Source: Hymenobacter sp. ISL-91 (GTDB lineage Bacteria > Bacteroidota > Bacteroidia > Cytophagales > Hymenobacteraceae). Taken from it: DNA of 64,000 nucleotides. The translations under genes and the position numbers were made by a program. Each line of letters starts with the position of its first letter. The first letter of the stretch is position 1. Positions 57,896-64,000 of this stretch are shown piece after piece. The notes under the pieces were generated by a model. It was given only the letters and a program-made list of their open reading frames with translations, did no database searches and had not been told where the DNA came from. Location: assembly GCF_018613725.1 (NCBI RefSeq), contig NZ_JAGGPS010000009.1, positions 1 to 64,000 on the forward strand. The letters run 5' to 3'.

Positions 57896-58792
57896 ATGGG
57901 TTACTTCTCCATCTCCGATTTAGAGCAGCTGTCGGGCGTTAAGGCGCACACCATTCGGATATGGGAGCAGCGCTATGGCATTCTGCAGCCTGCCCGCACG
58001 GCCACCAACATCCGGACGTATTGCGAAGATGACTTGCGCCGGCTGTTGAACGTGGCCACGCTCTGCGACCGGGGCTACCGTATTTCCAAGGTAGCCAGCT
58101 TAAGTGAGGAGGAGCTTTCGGCGGCAGTACTGGCTGGCAACGATGCAGCGCATAACTACTGCCAGCGCGTAAACGGGCTGTTGGCCGCCATGCTGGCCAT
58201 GGACGAATGTCAGCTGGTAGACCTGCTCAATCAGACCATCCAACAACTGGGGCTCGAAGAAGCTATTCTGCGCGTTGCCTATCCGTTCCTGCAGCGCATC
58301 GGCATTATGTGGCAGGCCGGAACCGTGAATCCGGCGCAGGAGCATTTGATAACCAATTTGCTACGCCAGAAAATGCTGGCCGGCACCGACGCCCTGCCGC
58401 CGGTGTCGCCGGCATCGGCCCGGCGCTGGGTGCTGTTTCTGCCCGAGCGCGAAATGCACGAGCTGGCCCTGTTGTTTATGAACTACGTGCTGCGGGCCCG
58501 CCGCCACCATGTGCTGTATCTGGGCCAGAACCTGCCCGCCGCCGAACTGGTAGCCGTGTGCGCGAGCTACCAGCCCCACGCCCTGTTAACAGTAATGACT
58601 GCCGTACCCGAGCGCGACGAAGTAGGCCACTTTGTGCAGCAGTTGCGCTCCTACTGCCCCGGCACCGAGCTTTACCTGTATGGTCCGCTGGCTCAGCTGG
58701 ATTTTCCGCTGCCGCCCGAAACCACCCGCCTTGCCCTGATTACCGACTTTATAGCCTTGGCGGATGCTAATGCGGGCGCAGCTGAAGCGTAG
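57896..58792 (+). CDS. MerR family regulator with B12-binding domain (CarH/LitR type)
   Basis: A 298-residue regulator. The MerR DNA-binding domain occupies about 3-70 (SISDLEQLSGVKAHTIRIWE then QRYGIL). A helical bundle (about 85-165) contains MWQAGTVNPAQEHLITN with Trp139, Glu149 and His150, matching the adenosylcobalamin-contact residues of CarH. A Rossmann domain follows, where EREMHEL places His188 at the lower cobalt ligand. CarH represses carotenoid genes in the dark and lets go when light breaks the cobalt-carbon bond. Position among crt genes supports the same role. Confidence 0.88.
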   Translation: MGYFSISDLEQLSGVKAHTIRIWEQRYGILQPARTATNIRTYCEDDLRRLLNVATLCDRGYRISKVASLSEEELSAAVLAGNDAAHNYCQRVNGLLAAMLAMDECQLVDLLNQTIQQLGLEEAILRVAYPFLQRIGIMWQAGTVNPAQEHLITNLLRQKMLAGTDALPPVSPASARRWVLFLPEREMHELALLFMNYVLRARRHHVLYLGQNLPAAELVAVCASYQPHALLTVMTAVPERDEVGHFVQQLRSYCPGTELYLYGPLAQLDFPLPPETTRLALITDFIALADANAGAAEA

Positions 58793-59018
58793 TGCAGCAA
58801 ACCGGCATAGCGAGTTTCGCCGTACTTCAGCTTAGGAGTAATGGGTCGGTGGTACAGGATTGGGAAATCACAAGCTGAAACCGGACGAAAACGGGCCTTA
58901 GCACTCACGCCAATATTTTGTAGACGGCAAAAATGGCCCTGCTGACGCCTGACGCCAGATGCCAATTGGTTGTGCGAAATAAATTGACTTGTTCGCGTAC
59001 TTTTTGGTGGCACGTGCG

Positions 59019-59026
59019 TATATTTG
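59019..59026 (+). promoter_or_regulatory. -7 promoter element of the carotenoid sigma gene
   Basis: TATATTTG, full match to TAnnTTTG, 32 bases before ATG 59058. The 265 bases between the MerR gene and this sigma gene are the natural place for a MerR operator. Confidence 0.55.
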
Positions 59027-59057
59027 TTTAACATTCGGCCACCAAAAGCTAAACAGC

Positions 59058-59573
59058 ATGACCTCTCTTGAATTCACTGACCAAGTACAGAAGATTTCTT
59101 ATTCGCTGAAGCCGGTGGCAATGAACCTGACCCGCGACGCCGACGACGCCAAAGACCTTGTGCAGGAAACCCTGCTTAAGGCCATGCTCAACAAGGATAA
59201 GTTTAAGACGGGTACCAACTTGAAGGCGTGGTTGTACACCATTATGCGCAACACCTTCATCAACAACTACAACAAAATAACCAAGCGCAACAGCAACATC
59301 GATAGCACGGAGTACTTCCAGTACTTTAATACCGATGAAAACTACATTACCCACAACGGAGCAAGCTCCGATTTCGTAGTAACGGACATCAACGCGGCTA
59401 TTGCCGGCCTCTCAGCCGACTACCGGACGCCGTTCATGATGTACTACATTGGTTACAAGTATCTGGAGATTGCCGAAAAGCTGCAGATTCCAATTGGAAC
59501 CGTGAAAAACCGAATCCACATCGCCCGCAAAGAGCTTAAGCAGGCGCTGAAGACATACGCCCCCGGCGTGTAG
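59058..59573 (+). CDS. ECF sigma factor of the carotenoid cluster
   Basis: A 171-residue sigma-70 family protein with region 2 at about 10-75 (LTRDADDAKDLVQETLLKAM, NLKAWLYTIMRNTFINNYNK) and region 4 at about 110-165 (LSADYRTPFMMYYIGYKYLE then IAEKLQIPIGTVKNRIH). It uses more Asn, Lys and Tyr than its neighbours. Located between a B12-type MerR gene and crtI, it probably transcribes the carotenoid genes, as CarQ-type sigma factors do. No anti-sigma gene is adjacent. ATG 59058 is used. Confidence 0.9.
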   Translation: MTSLEFTDQVQKISYSLKPVAMNLTRDADDAKDLVQETLLKAMLNKDKFKTGTNLKAWLYTIMRNTFINNYNKITKRNSNIDSTEYFQYFNTDENYITHNGASSDFVVTDINAAIAGLSADYRTPFMMYYIGYKYLEIAEKLQIPIGTVKNRIHIARKELKQALKTYAPGV

Positions 59574-59753
59574 GGAATAGGGAGAGAGTACAGACCCGCC
59601 CCGGGCGTATCACGGGCCGCGGACTACGCAACCAGGTTTGGCCAGCGTAGTTTGCGGCCCGTTGTCTTGTCAGTAAACCAAACTTCCGGGCTGGCTGGCG
59701 GTATCTTAGCACAACTAGGCTGGCCAAACCAGCAAAATCCCATATTTGCGTCT

Positions 59754-61223
59754 GTGAGCAAACACATCATAGTTATCGGGGCCGGCTTTGCGGGCCTGTC
59801 GGCGGCTACCTCGCTGGCCCAGCAGGGCTGCCGCGTTACGCTGCTAGAGAAAAACGAAGGCCCTGGTGGCCGGGCCCGGCAATTCCAAGCCGAAGGGTTC
59901 ACCTTCGATATGGGCCCGAGCTGGTATTGGATGCCCGATATTTTCGAGCAGTACTTCGCCAAATTTGGCCGTAAGGTGAGCGACTACTACAACTTAGTGC
60001 GCCTCGACCCTTCGTACCAGGTGATTTTCAAGGGGCCCGAGGCGGTGGACATTCCGGCGGCTATGAGCGAGCTGCGGGCCTTGTTCGAGCGGTTCGAGCC
60101 CGGCAGCGGCGCCCGCCTCGATGAGTTTCTGCGGCAGGCAGCCTACAAGTATCAGGTGGGCATCGGCAAGTTTGTGCATATGCCCGGCCGCTCGTTGCTG
60201 GAGTTTGCCGACCCGCGCCTGCTGGTGGATGCCGTGCGCCTCGACCTGTTGCAGAGCATGCACAAGCATGTGCGTAAGTTTTTTAAAGACCCGCGCCTGC
60301 TGGAGCTGGTCGAGTTTCCGATTCTGTTTTTGGGCGCTACCTCCGAAAATACGCCGGCCCTGTACTCGCTCATGAACTACGCCGACCTGGCACTGGGCAC
60401 CTGGTACCCGATGGGCGGCATGCACAAAATTGTGGAGGGCATGGTGGCCCTGGCCCGCGAGCAGGGCGTAGAAATAGAGTACAACGCGCCCGTGGAGCAG
60501 ATTGTGGTAGAAAACGGCCGTGCCACCGGCGTGCAGACGGCCGCCGGCTTCCGGCCCGCCGATGCCGTGGTGGCCGGCGCCGACTACCACCACGCCGAGC
60601 AGCACCTGCTGGCCCCCGAGTGGCGCACCTATTCGGAGGCCTACTGGGACAAGCGCACAATGGCCCCGTCGTCGTTGCTGTTTTATGTGGGCCTGAACAA
60701 ACGCCTGCCCAACCTGCGCCACCACAACTTGTTTTTCGATCAGGACTTCGGCCTGCACGCCGAAGAAATCTACGAGAACCCGAAGTGGCCCACCCGCCCG
60801 CTGTTCTACGTGTCGGCCCCCTCGCAAACCGACCCCTCGGTGGCCCCCGAAGGCTGCGAAAATATCTTTCTGCTGGTGCCGGTGGCCCCCAACCTGCCCG
60901 ACCCCGAAGCTACGCGCGAGCATTACTACAACTTCATCATGGAGCGGCTGGAGCGGCACTGCGGCACCAGCATCCGCGACGCGGTAGTATATAAGCGCAG
61001 CTACGCCCACCAGAACTTCATCGACGACTACCACAGCTACAAGGGCAACGCCTACGGCCTGGCCAACACCCTGCGCCAGACGGCCATCCTCAAGCCCGGC
61101 CTCAAAAGCAAAAAGGTGAACAACCTTTACTTCACCGGCCAACTCACCGTACCCGGCCCCGGGGTGCCGCCCTCGCTCATTTCGGGCCAGGTGGTAGCAG
61201 GGGAGGTCTTGAAAGAATTATGA
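59754..61223 (+). CDS. crtI: Phytoene desaturase
   Basis: A 489-residue FAD enzyme that desaturates phytoene to lycopene. From GTG 59754 it starts SKHIIVIGAGFAGLSAATSL, the dinucleotide fold; LLEKNEGPGGRARQFQAEGF and FDMGPSWYWMPDIFEQYFAK follow; the C-terminal signature is NLYFTGQLTVPGPGVPPSLI. The open frame extends back to 59652, but CATATTTGC at 59741-59749, a near-consensus -7, sits immediately before the GTG, hinting at a very short leader or leaderless transcript. Length is normal for CrtI. Confidence 0.95.
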   Translation: MSKHIIVIGAGFAGLSAATSLAQQGCRVTLLEKNEGPGGRARQFQAEGFTFDMGPSWYWMPDIFEQYFAKFGRKVSDYYNLVRLDPSYQVIFKGPEAVDIPAAMSELRALFERFEPGSGARLDEFLRQAAYKYQVGIGKFVHMPGRSLLEFADPRLLVDAVRLDLLQSMHKHVRKFFKDPRLLELVEFPILFLGATSENTPALYSLMNYADLALGTWYPMGGMHKIVEGMVALAREQGVEIEYNAPVEQIVVENGRATGVQTAAGFRPADAVVAGADYHHAEQHLLAPEWRTYSEAYWDKRTMAPSSLLFYVGLNKRLPNLRHHNLFFDQDFGLHAEEIYENPKWPTRPLFYVSAPSQTDPSVAPEGCENIFLLVPVAPNLPDPEATREHYYNFIMERLERHCGTSIRDAVVYKRSYAHQNFIDDYHSYKGNAYGLANTLRQTAILKPGLKSKKVNNLYFTGQLTVPGPGVPPSLISGQVVAGEVLKEL

Positions 61224-61351
61224 ATTATGAATTATGAATTGATTCTGTAAAAGTCTGCCTCAACATCGAATTTGAGTTAAGGAGCTTGGATAAGTCGCTC
61301 TGTCAGCTGAGCGGAATTCAAAATTCAAAATTCAAAATTCAAAATTCCCAA
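61223..61351. repeat. Tandem AATTATG and AATTCAA repeats
   Basis: Just after the crtI stop, GAATTATGAATTATGAATT runs with a seven-base period; 80 bases later AATTCAAAATTCAAAATTC continues with a period of eight. These simple AT-rich tandem repeats stand out in GC-rich surroundings. The upstream extension of the crtB frame translates them into SKFKIQNSKF-like peptide, a sign that coding starts later. Confidence 0.75.
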
Positions 61352-61354
61352 ACC

Positions 61355-62197
61355 TTGGACCACGTTGCCCTTTTCACTGAAACCAGCCGGGCGTGCAGCA
61401 AGCTGATTACCCAGCGCTACAGCACGTCTTTCACGCTGGGCATCCGCACGCTCGACCAGCGGTTTCACTTGCCGGTGTATTCGGTGTATGGCTTTGTGCG
61501 CTGGGCCGATGAAATTGTGGACACCTTTCATGAGCACGACAAGGCCGCGCTATTCGCCGACTTCGAGCGCCAGACCTACGAGGCCCTGGACAAACGCATC
61601 AGCCTGAACCCGGTATTGCACGCGTTCCAAGATGTGGTGCACCGGTACGGCATCGACCGGGAGTTTATTGCGGCCTTCCTCTATAGTATGGAGATGGACC
61701 TCGACGACCGAAGCTACGACCAGTCGTTGTACAGCAAATACATCTATGGCTCGGCCGAGGTAGTAGGGCTGATGTGCCTGCGCATCTTCTGCGAAGGCAA
61801 CCAGGCGGAGTTCGAGCGGCTGCGCGAGCCGGCCCGGCGGCTGGGCTCGGCCTTCCAGAAAATCAATTTCCTGCGCGACATCCGCTCCGACTACGAAGAG
61901 CGAGGGCGGGTATATTTTCCAGGGGTGCAGTACGAGCAGTTTACCGACGCCGTGAAGCGCGACATTGAGGCCGATATCCGGGCCGATTTTGAGGCGGGAT
62001 ATGCGGGCATCGTGCAGTTGCCACGGGCCGCCCGGCTGGGCGTTTACCTGGCGTATGTGTACTACCTGAAGCTGTTCGATAAAATCCGGCAGCTACCGGC
62101 GGCCCACATTCAGCAGCAGCGGGTGCGGGTACCGACCAACACCAAGCTACTGCTGCTGATGGGCTCGTGGCTACGCTACCGGATGGCTAAACTATAG
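61355..62197 (+). CDS. crtB: Phytoene synthase
   Basis: A 280-residue enzyme joining two geranylgeranyl diphosphates into phytoene. TTG 61355 (MDHVALFTETSRACSKLITQ) is chosen because the longer frame begins in a tandem repeat. Substrate-binding motifs are VRWADEIVDTF (first Asp-rich region) and NFLRDIRSDYEERGRVYFP (second), with YSMEMDLDDR and YGSAEVVGLMCLRIF between. It lies 131 bases after crtI and should be co-transcribed. Confidence 0.94.
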   Translation: MDHVALFTETSRACSKLITQRYSTSFTLGIRTLDQRFHLPVYSVYGFVRWADEIVDTFHEHDKAALFADFERQTYEALDKRISLNPVLHAFQDVVHRYGIDREFIAAFLYSMEMDLDDRSYDQSLYSKYIYGSAEVVGLMCLRIFCEGNQAEFERLREPARRLGSAFQKINFLRDIRSDYEERGRVYFPGVQYEQFTDAVKRDIEADIRADFEAGYAGIVQLPRAARLGVYLAYVYYLKLFDKIRQLPAAHIQQQRVRVPTNTKLLLLMGSWLRYRMAKL

Positions 62198-62312
62198 GCC
62201 TGCGGATGCCGGATTGCGCTGAATTTCGCTATTTGGCGTCATAATTGAAGCAAGGCGGCTGTAAACGCGGCACACCAGGCCGCCGCCCTGCCGCCGTTTC
62301 CTGCCCTCTGCC

Positions 62313-62834
62313 GTGCCTAAGTTTCTGATTTTAACCGTTCTCCTGATTTTTTCCACGCTCGTGTCAACCGAAGCCAACCCCTACGCCCTGCCCAGGCTCC
62401 GCCAGCAGTACCAGCAGGCAGCCGCCAGCAAAGAAGCCGGCGAGAAGTTTCATAAGCTGATGAGCGCCTATACCCGGCAGGATGCCGTGGTGCTGGCGTA
62501 CAAGGCGGCCGCCGAGGCCATCCGGGCCCGCGACGCCTCCATGCTCAGCAAGCTGACTTACGTGCAACAGGCCAGCAAGCAGTTCGAACAGGCCGTACAA
62601 CTCGATGCGTCCAACCCGGAAGTGCGGTTTCTGCGCCTGAGCGTGGAAAGCAACCTGCCTTCTTTCCTGGGCCTGAGCCAGCACGTCGACGAAGACCGGC
62701 AGTTTTTGCTTAAAACGCTGCTCAACCACCCCAACTCGGGTCTCGATGCGGAATCGTTTGGGCTGGTGCGCAATTTTCTGGTAGAGCGGGGCCACGTGTC
62801 GGACGCCGATGCCCAGAAGCTGGCCCGGTTATAG
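62313..62834 (+). CDS. Exported alpha-helical protein, unknown
   Basis: A 173-residue protein starting at GTG 62313 with a signal peptide (PKFLILTVLLIFSTLVSTEA). The mature part is helical and rich in Ala, Gln and Leu; KLMSAYTRQDAVVLAYKAAA and SKQFEQAVQLDASNPEVRFL look like one and a half TPR-type repeats. It follows crtB in the same orientation. I do not recognise the family; a protein of this type at this place is, to my knowledge, common in carotenoid clusters of the phylum, without a known function. Confidence 0.75.
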   Translation: MPKFLILTVLLIFSTLVSTEANPYALPRLRQQYQQAAASKEAGEKFHKLMSAYTRQDAVVLAYKAAAEAIRARDASMLSKLTYVQQASKQFEQAVQLDASNPEVRFLRLSVESNLPSFLGLSQHVDEDRQFLLKTLLNHPNSGLDAESFGLVRNFLVERGHVSDADAQKLARL

Positions 62835-62960
62835 AATCAACTATCTAGTACAATACCCCTGGGTGGCAGATGGATGCTCCGCTCCACTGTGCCGCTCGGT
62901 CTGTTCGCGGACTATAGCTTGGTTATTCGCCTTTCGGGGCCCTTTCTCCTTATGTTGCCT

Positions 62961-64000
62961 ATGAAATCTTTGCTGTTACTCCTGCTGGTCTTTCTGCTTG
63001 GTAGTCGTCTGGTTCAGGCGCAGTCCATTCTGCTGAAAGGCCGCGTTCTTGATGAGAAAAACCAGCCCGTACCGTATGCCGGGGTGGGGGTAGCAGGGGC
63101 CGAAGTAGGCACGGCCACCAACGAAGCCGGCGAATTTCTGCTGCGGGTTCCGCGGCTGCCCCAGCAGCTTACAGTGAACAGCCTGGGTTTCGAGCCCGCT
63201 ACGCTCAACGTTAGCGCGGCAACCGTGGCCACGTCGCTCGAAATTCGTCTTAAAAGCAGCTCGGTTTCCTTGCCCGAAGTGCGGGTGCGTAACCCCGGGC
63301 AGGTAGCGGCCGAGCTGGTACAGCGTGCCAGCGCCAAGCTGGCCCGGCACCAGCGCAATGCTATGTATGGGCAGGCCTTCTACCGCCAGAAACAGCGCCA
63401 CAACGGCCGCTACACCGAGTTTATGGATGCCTTCTACGATGTGCGCTTTACGGCGGAAGGCATTAGCGGCTGGCAGCTGACACAGGCCCGTTACGGGCAG
63501 GTGCAGGAGGAAACGGGTGTGGATATGATGAATTTTTCGGCGGCCCTGCGCCTGATTCCCGTGTTCGACCCCAAGCCTAGCCCGCGTAAGGTAGCCGTGC
63601 CGCTGGGCCCACGCGCCACCGAGCAGTTTGTATTTCAGCTGCGCGAGATATTGCGTAATGAGGCGGGCGAAGTGGCCGTTATCGACTTTCGGCCCCGGCC
63701 TGAGTTGGGCCAGTCGGCCCTGAGTGGTACGCTCCACCTCGATATGGAAACAGCCACGCTGCGCCGCATGGAAAGCCGGGTGCCCATTGCCGACCTTATG
63801 TCGTTGCAGTTTGGCGAAGGCACCAGCCTCGACTCGCAGAACATGCGCCTGACGGCCGATTTTGCCCCGTATCAGGATTCGCTCAGCCAACTGCGGGCCG
63901 TGCGCGCCGAGCAGCGCATTGTGCTGAGCTATAACGGAAAGCCCGATACGACCACGCTCAGCGGTAACCTGTTCTTTTACCGCTATAGCAAAGGCGCCAA
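62961..64000 (+). CDS. Carboxypeptidase-like regulatory-domain protein (partial, runs off the window)
   Basis: An open frame of 346 codons that continues past the window edge. It starts with a Sec signal peptide (KSLLLLLLVFLLGSRLVQA) and a CarbopepD_reg_2 beta-sandwich (ILLKGRVLDEKNQPVPYAGV and TNEAGEFLLRVPRLPQQLTV, about 20-105). A larger beta-rich domain follows, beginning AAELVQRASAKLARHQRNAM and QAFYRQKQRHNGRYTEFMDA, as in many Bacteroidota envelope proteins of unknown role. ATG 62952, three codons upstream, is an alternative start. No TonB plug motif is visible up to the edge. Confidence 0.85.
   Translation, partial: MKSLLLLLLVFLLGSRLVQAQSILLKGRVLDEKNQPVPYAGVGVAGAEVGTATNEAGEFLLRVPRLPQQLTVNSLGFEPATLNVSAATVATSLEIRLKSSSVSLPEVRVRNPGQVAAELVQRASAKLARHQRNAMYGQAFYRQKQRHNGRYTEFMDAFYDVRFTAEGISGWQLTQARYGQVQEETGVDMMNFSAALRLIPVFDPKPSPRKVAVPLGPRATEQFVFQLREILRNEAGEVAVIDFRPRPELGQSALSGTLHLDMETATLRRMESRVPIADLMSLQFGEGTSLDSQNMRLTADFAPYQDSLSQLRAVRAEQRIVLSYNGKPDTTTLSGNLFFYRYSKGA

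Noticed and set aside
61223..61351. CRISPR array
   Set aside because: Units of seven to eight bases without spacers; simple tandem repeat. No cas genes anywhere in the window.

Overview
The window looks like chromosomal DNA from a pigmented, GC-rich member of the Bacteroidota, most likely Hymenobacter or a close relative (Cytophagales). The evidence is a BatA-domain protein, DUF4199 proteins, an ECF sigma/FecR/SusC/SusD set, Bacteroidota-type promoter -7 elements (TAnnTTTG, often TATCTTTGC or TACCTTTGC), a B12-type MerR regulator beside carotenoid genes, and Bacteroidota-type arginine decarboxylase. The genus is an inference; no rRNA gene is present.

Layout. 0-8 kb: BatA-like protein, two DUF4199-type membrane proteins, GT2 and GT4 glycosyltransferases, then a GT9 enzyme with extra cysteine clusters and a small HTH gene behind a palindromic operator. 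8-20 kb: housekeeping genes (purB, a GT51 glycosyltransferase with a long AsmA-like N-terminus, terC, a Dpm1-like GT2, hemG, a GmhB-like phosphatase), two paralogous 52-residue lipoproteins, and a divergent arginine decarboxylase/arginase pair. 20-24.5 kb: kaiC-kaiB-kaiB-PAS histidine kinase operon. 24.5-31 kb: argS, LOG-family protein, KAS III-like enzyme, glutathione peroxidase, HAD phosphatase, menA. 31.2-35.9 kb: a short ssb overlapping a tyrosine recombinase, followed by a roughly 3-kb AT-rich segment whose ends behave like an integron gene cassette with a long attC-like palindrome. It carries a thioredoxin-fold protein, fused MsrB-MsrA, an OsmC-family protein and two unknown proteins. 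36-39.8 kb: DUF808 protein, pta, crcB. 39.8-50 kb: ECF sigma, FecR, SusC, SusD, two cyanophycinase-family proteins and an exported isoaspartyl peptidase, read here as a candidate cyanophycin (Arg-Asp polymer) utilisation locus. 50-57 kb: tRNA-Leu(CAA), hscB, an ABM monooxygenase-like protein, a SAM hydroxide adenosyltransferase-family protein, phoH, a GNAT, comEC, enoyl-CoA hydratase. 57-62 kb: carotenoid cluster (crtZ, CarH/LitR-type MerR, ECF sigma, crtI, crtB). The window ends inside a carboxypeptidase-regulatory-domain protein.

A second layer is a set of long intergenic hairpins (arms 18-40 bp) falling into at least three sequence families, several present twice or three times. They resemble REP/MITE-type repeats and lie mostly downstream of genes. 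The cassette, the candidate cyanophycin locus and the Kai operon are the parts most worth following up.
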